Source of the DNA: an uncultured Bacteroides sp.
GTDB taxonomy: Bacteria; Bacteroidota; Bacteroidia; Bacteroidales; Bacteroidaceae
NCBI GenBank assembly: GCA_900557355.1
Contig: USSR01000256.1
Location: 1 to 8,900 of the forward strand
Direction of reading: 5' to 3'
Length of the DNA stretch: 8,900 nt
A program made the translations under genes and the position numbers. The notes under the pieces are model-generated. The model worked only from the letters and a program-made list of their open reading frames with translations. It did not search any database and was not told the origin of the DNA. This document shows positions 1 to 8,800 of this stretch, one piece after another; the first letter of the stretch is position 1, and every line of letters starts with the position of its first letter.

Positions 1-11
1 ATCAAACTTCA

Positions 12-1220
12 ATGAACAGACTTGTTTGGAAACTTCTCCGCCAACACATCAGCATCGGACAACTGACCGGCTTTTTTCTCGCCAATATCTTTGGGATGTT
101 GATTGTATTGCTGAGCGTGCAATTTTATAAAGACGTCCTTCCCGTCTTCACGCAGGGAGATAGTTTCATGAAGAAGGATTATATCATCGCTACCAAAAAG
201 ATCAGTACCCTCGGCAGCATTACCGGACAAAGCAATACTTTCTCCAAGGACGAAATTAAGGAACTGGAAGCACAACCTTTCACACGCAGTGTAGGCGCTT
301 TTACACCTACCCTTTTCAAAGTTTCAGCAGGACTGGGAATGGAGCAAGCCGGTATCCGCATCTCTACGGATATGTTTTTTGAATCTGTTCCCGATGAGTT
401 TGTAGATGTCAGCCTGGACAAATGGCACTTTGACGAAGGTACACAAACCATACCTATTATCATTCCCCGCAACTATCTGAACCTTTATAACTTTGGTTTT
501 GCACAGAGCCGCAACCTGCCGAAGTTGTCGGAAGGTGTAATGGGACTGATACAAATGGACATTGTGATGCGTGGCAACGGACGTGTAGAGCAATACAAAG
601 GAAATATCGTCGGTTTCTCCAACCGCCTGAACACTATCCTTGTTCCACAATCGTTTATGGAATGGGCCAATCAGGCTTTCGCATCCGAAAAAGAAGCACA
701 GCCTTCCCGCCTGATCGTAGAAGTAAAGAATCCTACAGACACAGCCATCACCGACTATTTTCAACAGAAGAACTATGAGACCGAAGGGGACAATCTGGAT
801 GCCGGAAAGACCACCTATTTCCTCCGCCTTATCACAGGTATTGTTTCCGGCGTGGGACTGTTTATCAGTATTCTCTCTTTCTATATCCTGATGTTAAGCA
901 TATTCCTACTGCTTCAAAAGAATACGGCAAAGTTGGAGAACCTGTTATTAATAGGTTACAGTCCTTCTAAAGTCGCATTACCTTATCACATATTGACCGT
1001 AGGATTGAATTTGCTGGTACTAATCCTTGCCATAGGCGGTGTGGCCTGGTTAAGATCTTACTATACAGGCGTCTTGCAAACTCTCATTCCACAATTGGAA
1101 ACCGGGTCTCTCCTACCCTGTATTTTGGCTGGAAGTATCTTATTTATAGCAGTATCTGCCTTGAATATTCTTCTGATACGAAGGAAAGTACTCGCTATCT
1201 GGAAAGGAAAGGGGGATTAA
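12..1220 (+). CDS. FtsX/MacB-type ABC transporter permease
   Basis: This is a 402-residue inner-membrane protein with the four-helix FtsX/MacB permease plan. One helix lies near the N-terminus (about residues 17-37), followed by a large extracytoplasmic domain (about 40-268). Three more helices follow at about 272-301, 323-348 and 367-389, and the tail is short and basic (RRKVLAIWKGKGD). The cytoplasmic segment LENLLLIGYSPSKVALPY (308-325) resembles the conserved FtsX loop that contacts the ATPase. Family members act as dimers with a separate ATP-binding subunit, either exporting substrates or transmitting force across the envelope. No ATPase is in the window; it would be expected upstream. 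The ATG at 12 puts the first helix at a normal distance from the N-terminus, but no in-frame stop is visible in the 11 bases before it, so a more upstream start cannot be excluded. The gene ends in TAA, 11 bp from the convergent HTCS gene. The family call is firm; the substrate is unknown. Confidence 0.85.
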   Translation: MNRLVWKLLRQHISIGQLTGFFLANIFGMLIVLLSVQFYKDVLPVFTQGDSFMKKDYIIATKKISTLGSITGQSNTFSKDEIKELEAQPFTRSVGAFTPTLFKVSAGLGMEQAGIRISTDMFFESVPDEFVDVSLDKWHFDEGTQTIPIIIPRNYLNLYNFGFAQSRNLPKLSEGVMGLIQMDIVMRGNGRVEQYKGNIVGFSNRLNTILVPQSFMEWANQAFASEKEAQPSRLIVEVKNPTDTAITDYFQQKNYETEGDNLDAGKTTYFLRLITGIVSGVGLFISILSFYILMLSIFLLLQKNTAKLENLLLIGYSPSKVALPYHILTVGLNLLVLILAIGGVAWLRSYYTGVLQTLIPQLETGSLLPCILAGSILFIAVSALNILLIRRKVLAIWKGKGD

Positions 1221-1242
1221 TTCTTCATTCATCATTCTTCAT
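1220..1242. repeat. 9-bp direct repeat ATTCTTCAT across the gene junction
   Basis: ATTCTTCAT occurs at 1220-1228 and again at 1234-1242, separated by the similar TCATC tract. The second copy overlaps the last codons and stop of the HTCS gene. It is low-complexity sequence with no dyad symmetry; no function is claimed. Confidence 0.5.
1221..1231. other. 11-bp spacer between convergent stop codons
   Basis: Only 11 bp separate the TAA of the permease from the TGA of the HTCS gene. No GC-rich stem followed by a T-run is visible here for either strand, so transcripts from each side probably run into the opposite gene before ending. Confidence 0.7.
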
Positions 1243-4200
1243 CAACTCCCCCCTGATGTGCCAACATATACTCCTTAGGCGACATGCCATGCACTTCCTT
1301 GAAAGAACTGGAGAAATGCGACAAGTTCGTGTAGCCCGTAGCATACGCTACTTCGGATACTGTCAGTTTCTTCTCTTTCAACAAGGCAGCAGCCTGCTGT
1401 AAGCGGATATTCTTAATAAAGTCGCGTGCCGAAAGATTTGTCAGTTCTTTCAGTTTCCGGTGCACATGGACACGACTTAAGCCGACATTCGCCGCCAACA
1501 TCTCCACATTGAGATCCGGATTGGACAGATTCTCATTGATCACCTTCATTATCTTACTCATCAATATCTCATCTGCTGATTTCATGCTCAGCTTCTGCAC
1601 CTTATCTTCCTGCTGCTGCGCACCGCTGAACTTGCTCTTCAGCAGTTTACGGTTAGCAATCAGATTGGCAATCGTACTCTTCAGAAGTTCCGTATTGAAA
1701 GGCTTCACCATATAAGCATCCGCACCGGTTGCCATACCTTCCATAGTATCCTCGGGCTTCGATTTAGCCGTTAACAAGATTACAGGCACATGATTGACAT
1801 TTGTATTCTGCTTAATCTTCCGACATAATGATAATCCATCCATTTCCGGCATCATGATATCGCTGATTACCAGGTCAGGAGTATCTGCAAGAATAGTATC
1901 ATAAGCCTCTCTGCCATTCTTCCGCGTCATTATCCGATAGTCCCCTTCCAATTCTTCTTTCAGATAAGAAAGGATCTCCTCCTCATCTTCCACTATCAAT
2001 ATGCGCATGCGGTTCTTTGCCTTAGCTGCCTTCTTGCTTTCTTCGTCCTCTTCTTCTTCAAAGGCTCCCTCCAAATCCGTCTTCTCCGGTTTAACCAACA
2101 TGGCATGAGGAGTAATGATTGCTTCCACATCTTCCAATTCATCCGTACGCAGATGGGCTGAACCCAAAGGAATACGAATGACAAAACGACTGCCCGGAGC
2201 ATCCTCACGGTTCTCTGCCAAGATAATGCCATGATGCAGCTCCACCAACGAACGGGACAAATGCAAGCCGATACCCGTACCGAAATTCGATTTCGTCACA
2301 TCATTATCTATCTGATAGAAACGCTCGAATATGCGTTCTATCTTCTCCCGGTCAAGTCCGATACCGCTATCCGTGACCGTTATTTCAAAGTATTCCTTCA
2401 GAGGATCGCGACGGGTGGCATCGCGCCCGGTAGAAAGCGTAACCGTAATCTCACCCTGCTCCGGTGTGTACTTGAAGGCATTGGAGAAGATATTCATCAA
2501 TATCTTGTCGAAGTTATTCATATCCACCCATACCTTCAACTGCGGCATAGCGTGTTCGAAACTGAAACGTATCTTCTTCTTCTTCTGCGCCATATAGCCG
2601 AAAGTAAGCATCACATCGTCAATGAAACCAACCATGTCCGTTTCCCTGAACTTCATGAACATCTGTCCCTTATCCAGTTTACGGATGTCCATCAACTGAT
2701 TTATCAGACGAAGAATACGTTGTGCATTCCGGTAAATCATCAGATAAGTCTTTTGCACTTCCCCTCCCTTCTTTTCAGCCAACAACTTCTCCAGAGGATT
2801 AATGATCAGCGTCATCGGAGTACGTATTTCATGCGAGATGTTGATAAAGAACTGTAGTTTTGCCTCATTCAGTTGTTCGGCATGTTCGCGCTTCATGATT
2901 TCACGACGGTGGCGCATACGCGACAGGATATAGTTCACAATACCCAATACGAGCAAGCCGAGCAGAAAAACATAAATGCAATATGCCCACCACATTTCAT
3001 ACCAGGGCGGAGTTATCAGAATCTTAACCGTACGTATCTCCGAAAGATTGCCGTGGCTCAGTGCCCGCACATGGAAAGTATATTTGCCCGGCGGAAGATT
3101 ATTGTAAGTCACCCTGTTCACCCCCGGCTCGGTGCTGAGCCACTGGTTACTCAGTTCTTCAATCTTGTACTGATAGGATATCTGCTCCGGATTGTTATAC
3201 TGCAATGTGGAGAAGATGATACTGAACGTATTATCGTAATGAGCCAGTTGAAACATATTCGCATCCATCACAGACGTATAGATAACGGTATGTCTTCCCG
3301 AACGCGTATTTTTCCGCACAGGCTGGTTAAAGATAAAGAAGTCCGTAATCCATACCTTGGTATCTTTCAGCACACTCCCTATGGATAAAGGTTGGAAATA
3401 GGTAATACCGTTTATACCACCGAAATAAACTTTTCCTGCCTGGTCTTTATAGAATGCACCGTGCGTGAACTCATTCCCCTGCAATCCGTCGCCCGCATAA
3501 TAATTGATGTAACGATTGTTTTCAATATTATACTTACAAATACCCATATAGGTACTGATCCACATATTATGTTCCTCATCCTCGCAAATTCCACAGATTA
3601 CATTATTAGGCAAACCATCCGCCACCGTAAAGCAGGTCAGTTCTTCAGTCTTCTTGTTGAAGCGATAGAGTCCGTCCGTCGTACCTGCCCAAATATTTCC
3701 GGCATGGTCTTCCTGCAAGACATATCCTACCCGGTCTTCAATCAGAGTATTCACATTACGGTAGTTAATGAAGCTCTCATTCACCGGATTGAAACAACTG
3801 ATACCCTTATAATGCCCCAGCCAGATCATTCCCTCACTATCACAAAAGATGTAATTCACCCAATCATTTGCCAGTTCATTCCGGGTCAGGTCGCCCGACT
3901 CATCTTTAGATGACTCATAATGCTTCAACTCCTTTGTCACCAAATTATAGCGGTAAAAACCCGAACCGAAAGTAGCGATATAAAGGTTCTTATGTCGGTC
4001 TTCCGTAATTGAGAAAATCTTCTCATTGTCAACCGGCAACGGATATTCACACTCACCGGTCCCCCGGTTTAGTTTTGCCAGTCCCCGGGTGTACGTGCCG
4101 AGCCAGAAATCTCCGTCCGTATCCTCGTACATACACATAATCGTATTAGCCATCGAACGCGGGTTATTGCCGGGCTGATAATGCCGCAGCCTCTTTCCTT

Positions 4201-5344
4201 CCGCATCCAGTTCAAATATTCCTTCATTGTCCGCCCCTACCCACAGGTGACGATTATTATCCTGATAGATGGACATTACACATCCTTGTCCGATGGGATT
4301 ATAATAAATGGACTTATTGCCATAATACTCAAACGGATTCTCCTGCTTCGGCATCAGCACAATACCTTTCTGAAACAACCCCACCCACAGATTCTTGTCC
4401 CGGTCTTCCATGATAGCGTGTATCTTTCCTTCCGAAAAATCCAGCGGCGCGGAATTGATACTATAATCCTCTATCTTCCCGGTCATCCGGTTGTAAGTCT
4501 TCAGTCCCTGACCGTCGGTGCCTATCAACAGACGGTCGTCCACCAGCGTCAGACAATAGATGGACAGCTCCTCGCTACCCGCATAGGGTACAGGAATAAA
4601 GCAATTCTGCTCACGATCATAACGGGACAAGCCATGCTTTTGAGTGCCGATAAACAGATTTCCGTACTTATCTTCACCAATAGCCGACACATAGTTATCA
4701 TTAATCACCGGATATCTGAACACACGAACTTCCTGCGTAGCGGGCAGATAGCAAATCAGCCCATGCCCTTCCGTACCAATCCAAATATTATAATCAGAAT
4801 CTTCGTATAAATTCGACTGGAAGTTATAATTCACTTGCCTCATGATGGCGTCAATGGACTCCGCCTGCTGCTTCTCTTCGTCCAAGCGGAAAATGCCCTG
4901 TCCGGTAGTTACCACCCAAATCTCACCATTATGCAATTTCTGCATCTGCGTGATGTGTGGAAAAACCCGCTTGCCCGCGCGTATCATCGGAATCTCCCGG
5001 AAAGTATCCGTTTCCGAATCATACTTCATCAACCCGTCAATGCAACCTACCAGCAAATTCTGCCGACTGTCTTCAAAAAGCGTGCGCACATAATTGTTTT
5101 TGATGGAGGCGGAGTCACCGGACACATGTTTATAGTTAGAAAAGCGAAGTCCGTCGAAGCGGTTCAGTCCGTACTCAGTAGCTATCCAGATAAATCCGCG
5201 CTTATCCTGAAAGATCTGATTGACAAGACTGCTGGACAATTCGTTATTAGTAGAATAGAACTTACCGGTTTGTGCCGCCAAAGGCAGGACAATTAAACAC
5301 AGCAATAAGACTATAAGGAGGACTTTATTAAGAGCTGTTTTCAT
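1232..5344 (-). CDS. Hybrid two-component system (HTCS) sensor kinase / AraC-type regulator
   Basis: This 1370-residue protein combines a sensor kinase and response regulator, the class that controls PULs in Bacteroides. A signal peptide (1-24, cut near LAA|Q) is followed by 14 propeller motifs of the W-x-G-T...G type. They begin near residues 51, 96, 141, 186, 229, 271, 318, 366, 412, 453, 506, 550, 593 and 638, which fits two seven-bladed propellers. A Y_Y_Y domain (about 715-780) and one membrane helix (about 786-808) come next. The kinase has H838 (SHEIRTP), N955 in the N box, the G1 box DSGIGL (992-997) and the G2 box GTGIGL (1022-1027). The receiver has acidic E1119-D1120, phospho-acceptor D1162, T1192 and K1214. 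An AraC-type double helix-turn-helix fills about 1265-1362. All key residues are present, so it should be active. The propellers would bind an oligosaccharide in the periplasm while the regulator part stays membrane-tethered. It is divergent from the susC-like gene, its probable target. The ATG at 5344 directly precedes the signal peptide. Confidence 0.97.
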   Translation of the reverse strand: MKTALNKVLLIVLLLCLIVLPLAAQTGKFYSTNNELSSSLVNQIFQDKRGFIWIATEYGLNRFDGLRFSNYKHVSGDSASIKNNYVRTLFEDSRQNLLVGCIDGLMKYDSETDTFREIPMIRAGKRVFPHITQMQKLHNGEIWVVTTGQGIFRLDEEKQQAESIDAIMRQVNYNFQSNLYEDSDYNIWIGTEGHGLICYLPATQEVRVFRYPVINDNYVSAIGEDKYGNLFIGTQKHGLSRYDREQNCFIPVPYAGSEELSIYCLTLVDDRLLIGTDGQGLKTYNRMTGKIEDYSINSAPLDFSEGKIHAIMEDRDKNLWVGLFQKGIVLMPKQENPFEYYGNKSIYYNPIGQGCVMSIYQDNNRHLWVGADNEGIFELDAEGKRLRHYQPGNNPRSMANTIMCMYEDTDGDFWLGTYTRGLAKLNRGTGECEYPLPVDNEKIFSITEDRHKNLYIATFGSGFYRYNLVTKELKHYESSKDESGDLTRNELANDWVNYIFCDSEGMIWLGHYKGISCFNPVNESFINYRNVNTLIEDRVGYVLQEDHAGNIWAGTTDGLYRFNKKTEELTCFTVADGLPNNVICGICEDEEHNMWISTYMGICKYNIENNRYINYYAGDGLQGNEFTHGAFYKDQAGKVYFGGINGITYFQPLSIGSVLKDTKVWITDFFIFNQPVRKNTRSGRHTVIYTSVMDANMFQLAHYDNTFSIIFSTLQYNNPEQISYQYKIEELSNQWLSTEPGVNRVTYNNLPPGKYTFHVRALSHGNLSEIRTVKILITPPWYEMWWAYCIYVFLLGLLVLGIVNYILSRMRHRREIMKREHAEQLNEAKLQFFINISHEIRTPMTLIINPLEKLLAEKKGGEVQKTYLMIYRNAQRILRLINQLMDIRKLDKGQMFMKFRETDMVGFIDDVMLTFGYMAQKKKKIRFSFEHAMPQLKVWVDMNNFDKILMNIFSNAFKYTPEQGEITVTLSTGRDATRRDPLKEYFEITVTDSGIGLDREKIERIFERFYQIDNDVTKSNFGTGIGLHLSRSLVELHHGIILAENREDAPGSRFVIRIPLGSAHLRTDELEDVEAIITPHAMLVKPEKTDLEGAFEEEEDEESKKAAKAKNRMRILIVEDEEEILSYLKEELEGDYRIMTRKNGREAYDTILADTPDLVISDIMMPEMDGLSLCRKIKQNTNVNHVPVILLTAKSKPEDTMEGMATGADAYMVKPFNTELLKSTIANLIANRKLLKSKFSGAQQQEDKVQKLSMKSADEILMSKIMKVINENLSNPDLNVEMLAANVGLSRVHVHRKLKELTNLSARDFIKNIRLQQAAALLKEKKLTVSEVAYATGYTNLSHFSSSFKEVHGMSPKEYMLAHQGGVDEE

Positions 5345-5367
5345 GGCATTTTATACTTAAAGGCAAG

Positions 5368-5375
5368 CAAAGATA
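5368..5375 (-). promoter_or_regulatory. Putative -7 box of the HTCS gene promoter (TATCTTTG)
   Basis: Read on the minus strand, this is TATCTTTG, a full match to the Bacteroides -7 consensus TAnnTTTG. It ends 23 nt before the HTCS start codon, giving a leader of roughly 15-20 nt. I see no TTG-type -33 element at the expected 19-21 bp upstream, so the promoter may be weak, as suits a sensor made at a low constant level. The last point is inference. Confidence 0.5.
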
Positions 5376-5567
5376 AGAAAAACTTTCGAAATGGGCAGGG
5401 AAGTCATTGCATATATGCTCTTTATCTCTTCCGCATATTGCAAAAAATGCCGCCTTTAGTATCACTCCTTTTATTGATGTGCATGAAAAAAATAAAGGAT
5501 ATAGGTGAAAGGCATATGGGATTTATCATTTAATTATTTATCTTTCGGGTACAAATTAAGCCTGAAC

Positions 5568-5631
5568 GTAACACCAGCAAATGATTTTGTAACACAGGGA
5601 AAAGTCATGTTACATTTAAATGTAACACAGG
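5568..5631 (+). promoter_or_regulatory. Candidate HTCS operator: GTAACAC direct repeats
   Basis: GTAACAC appears three times in the same orientation, at 5568-5574, 5589-5595 and 5622-5628. The last two copies extend to an identical 11-mer TGTAACACAGG (5588-5598 and 5621-5631). Start-to-start spacings are 21 and 33 bp, about two and three helical turns, so all copies face nearly the same side of the DNA. AraC-family regulators typically bind direct repeats; the AraC I1/I2 half-sites are also 21 bp apart. The last copy ends 35 bp before the -7 box at 5667, abutting where a -33 element would lie, as expected for an activator site. That the neighbouring HTCS binds here is inferred from position. 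Confidence 0.6.
5608..5627. repeat. Perfect 20-bp palindrome
   Basis: The half-site TGTTACATTT is followed directly by its exact reverse complement AAATGTAACA. The right arm overlaps the third GTAACAC repeat, so the left arm is an inverted copy of the GTAACA core. It could be a dimer binding site overlapping the direct-repeat operator. It has no T-run and lies between divergent genes upstream of a promoter, so a terminator role is unlikely. Confidence 0.75.
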
Positions 5632-5666
5632 CTACAATAAAATGCCTACTTCTTCATATTATAGAA

Positions 5667-5674
5667 TACCTTTG
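5667..5674 (+). promoter_or_regulatory. Putative -7 box of the susC-like gene promoter (TACCTTTG)
   Basis: TACCTTTG matches the Bacteroides -7 consensus TAnnTTTG exactly. Transcription would begin around 5680, leaving a leader of about 130 nt before the ATG at 5810. No TTTG-like -33 element is seen in the 19-21 bp upstream window; promoters lacking it usually depend on an activator. That fits the repeat cluster ending at 5631. A weaker alternative, TATTATTG at 5779-5786, lies too close to the start codon to be preferred. Confidence 0.55.
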
Positions 5675-5809
5675 TCACAAACGAAAAGGAATGTTTAATC
5701 ACTTAATCTAATTGAATACAAATATGGAAACTTGAAAATGAAAAACATGTCTTCACATCTTTAATAAAGAAAGAGAATATTATTGTTATCCAACTAAATT
5801 AATTTCAGT

Positions 5810-8800
5810 ATGAAATGCACAAATTATTGTTTTAAGCCTTTGGGGCTTCTATTCTTATTATGCCTGATACCTCTATGGGCATTTTCACAGAATATCACTG
5901 TGAAAGGTGTGGTGAAGGACGCCACAGGAGAATCGGTTATCGGTGCGAGCGTAGTGCAGAAAGGCACCAGCAACGGTATTATTACCGACATCGACGGTAA
6001 CTTTACACTGAATGTTCCATCCAACAGTACCATCGTAATTTCATTTGTGGGCTACAAGACACAAGAAATTCCTGTAGCCGGGAAGACACAAATCAATGTC
6101 ACGATGAAGGAAGATACTGAGATGCTGGACGAAGTCGTTGTAGTGGGTTACGGACAGATGAAACGTTCGGACCTGACGGGTTCGGTGGTATCGGTAAATG
6201 ACCAGGCCATCAAGAAGTCGGTTCCGACTTCTATCGATCAGGTGTTGCAAGGCCGTGCTGCCGGTGTGCAGATTCAGGCAAACTCCGGTACACCGGGCGC
6301 ATCCACCTCTATCCGTATCCGTGGTGTCAACTCCTTGAATGCCACTAACCAGCCTATCTTCGTCATTGACGGCGTAGTAGTGGATTCTGCCACAGATGAT
6401 GAAAACAGTAACCCGCTATCAAGTATCAATCCCTCGGACATTGTATCTATGGACGTGTTGAAAGATGCTTCGGCAACTGCCATCTATGGTTCGCGCGCAT
6501 CTAATGGTGTTATCATGATCACTACCAAACGAGGGCAGGCAGGTACAGCTACAGTTACTTATGACGGTTATGTGGGATGGCAGGAAATGCCCACGCAACT
6601 CGACATGCTGAACCTGAGTGAGTATGCAACTCATCACAATAGTCGTGCAGCATTGGGACTTGTCGATCAAAGCAGCAGCTTCGTTCGTCCCGACTTACTT
6701 GGAGAAGGAACCAACTGGCAGGATGAATTATTCCGCAAAGCATTAATGACGAGCCACAACCTTTCTGTAAGCGGTGGTAATGATAAGACAACTTATGCTT
6801 TCAGTGGCGGTTTCCTTGACCAGAACGGTATTGCACTGGGTTCCAGCTTCCTCCGTCTTTCATTGCGTGCCAATGTCGACAGCCAGATTAAATCATGGTT
6901 ACGTGGTGGCATCAACTTCTCATTTGCCGAGTCTAAACAGAGTGTGGGAACTGATAACAATACCATCATAAGCGCATTACTCCAACAACCCACCGTTGCC
7001 GTTACTTCTACCGACGGAAGCTTTGATGGTCCGGAAGACGTATGGATGCCCGAAAATCCGGTAGGTTTGGCTTCTATCCGCACCAACAACAACCGTAAAA
7101 TGAACTTCCGTTTTAACACGTACCTGGAAGCTACCTTATTAAAAGGACTCACTTTGAAAACGGAACTCTCAACCGACTATAATTTCAATAATTACTATTA
7201 TTATCAACCCGATTATCAGTTTGGCATCAAGACCAGCGACACCCGTACTTCCAAGTGGACTAAAACAAATACCAAATACTGGTCATGGCGCAATATCCTG
7301 ACTTACAATACGCAGATAGCTCAAAAGCATGCTATCAACATCATGGTCGGCCAGGAAATGTCTCATTATAATTATGAAACTCAGGTAGGAACAGCCACAG
7401 GCTTCCTTACGAATACGACTCCCGACTTGAGTGCAGGTGATGTGACCTCATCCACCACTACCGGTTCACGCTTCGTCAATTCACTGGCATCCGCTTTCGG
7501 ACGTGCATTCTATTCGTACGACGAACGTTACCTTTTAACGGCTACTATCCGCCGTGACGGTTCTTCCAAATTTGCAAAAGGCAATAAATGGGGCTGGTTC
7601 CCATCTGTGGCTCTGGCATGGCGTGCTTCCCAAGAATCATTCCTGCGTAATAATGAGGTTATCAACAACCTGAAACTCCGTGCAGGTTGGGGTGCCACCG
7701 GTAACCAGAACGTCAGCGATTATGCTTATATGTCACTTCTTTCTTATAAAACCACGCCTTGGGGAACAGGAGTACTGACGGGAAATACCGCCAATCCGGA
7801 TCTGACTTGGGAAACCACCTATTCTTATAATATCGGTGTCGACCTTGGCTTATTTCAGAACCGCATCGAGTTTATAGCCGATATTTACTACAAGAAAACC
7901 AAAAACCTTCTTCTCCAACTTCCATTGCCGGCTTACCTGGGATCAAGCGGTCAGGGTGCAGCATCCAATCCGTGGGGTAACGTAGGTTCATTGGAAAATA
8001 AGGGTATCGAATTAACCCTGAATACCACCAACATTACAAACAAAGATTTCCAGTGGACTTCGAATCTTGTCTTCTCACTGAACCGCAATAAGGTCGTAGA
8101 GCTTGACACAGACAATTCTTCCATTGAGAAGACTTATCAACCCGGTTCCACCAACTTCATCGTAACGAAGACCACCGTAGGACAACCTATTGGACAATTC
8201 TGGGGATACAAAGTAATCGGCCGCTTCAACGAACCTACTGATTTCTATTACAAAGACGATCAAGGCAACGTGAAGCAAGTGGCAATACCCGAAGGTAATA
8301 CCATTGCTAAGAACAGCACTTGGGTTGGCGACTATATCTTCGAAGACAGAAACGGTGACGGCAAAATCAACAACGAAGACTGTACCTTCATCGGCAATCC
8401 CGAACCTAAGTTCACTTATGGTATCGGTAATACATTCTCTTATAAAGGCTTCGACCTGACGGTATTCTTCTCCGGTTCTTACGGAAACAAGGCTCTAAAC
8501 CTGACCCGTTACCGCATTGAAGATCCTCGTTCCAATGCCAATATCCTAAGATCATCATTAAACTATGCCGTTGTCGATTTAATCGATCCCAATGGTCCGT
8601 CCGATGATTACCGTAACCTGCATGTAGTGGGAGGCTCTGCCATACTGCCAGCCCTGCAAGCATCCGATGCCAACAATAACTACTCACGCATAAGTGACCT
8701 GCTGATAGAAGATGCCTCTTACATCCGTTTGCAGAATATCTCTATCGGCTATACCTTCCCAAAGAAGTGGATAAACAAAGCGCACCTCAACAATGTGAGA

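Larger units (their letters stand above)
5345..5809. other. 465-bp divergent intergenic regulatory region
   Basis: This AT-rich stretch separates the start codons of the HTCS gene and the susC-like gene. It holds a -7 box for each direction (5368-5375 minus, 5667-5674 plus), a GTAACAC repeat cluster with a palindrome (5568-5631), and about 130 nt of likely susC leader. Between 5376 and 5567 I see only a 10-bp palindrome, GCATATATGC (5409-5418), and a TATCTTTC near-match to a -7 box at 5539-5546 (plus strand). A 68-codon reading frame at 5505-5711 overlaps the regulatory motifs and has no recognisable protein features, so I do not call it a gene. Confidence 0.8.

Noticed and set aside
2231..2857. 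208-codon plus-strand reading frame opposite the HTCS kinase domain
   Set aside because: It lies fully antisense to a region with all conserved histidine-kinase motifs; its translation is low-quality and rich in His, Arg and Ile, typical of an antisense shadow.
4181..4810. 209-codon plus-strand reading frame opposite the propeller region, with similar ones at 3392-3913, 2873-3388 and 4835-5296
   Set aside because: All are antisense to the intact HTCS sensor domain, with no promoter or recognisable domain.
5409..5418. 10-bp palindrome GCATATATGC
   Set aside because: It is perfect but short, AT-rich inside, and not placed at a recognisable promoter position for either gene.
5539..5546. TATCTTTC as an alternative plus-strand -7 box
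   Set aside because: It lacks the final G of TAnnTTTG and lies upstream of the repeat cluster, so it would put the candidate operator inside the transcript.
5671..5681. Short inverted repeat TTTGTCACAAA overlapping the end of the -7 box
   Set aside because: Five-base arms around one base are too short and too common in AT-rich DNA to call an operator.
5505..5711. 68-codon plus-strand reading frame in the intergenic region
   Set aside because: It spans the GTAACAC repeats, the palindrome and the -7 box, and its translation shows no signal peptide, membrane helix or known motif. It is best explained as chance in regulatory DNA.
5810..5890. Possible lipoprotein signal in the SusC-like protein because of cysteines at residues 3, 7 and 18
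   Set aside because: None sits in a lipobox context; the AFS|Q site after the hydrophobic core fits ordinary signal peptidase I.
6793..7152. 119-codon minus-strand reading frame opposite the SusC-like gene
   Set aside because: The plus strand here encodes typical SusC plug and barrel sequence without interruption; the antisense frame has no support.
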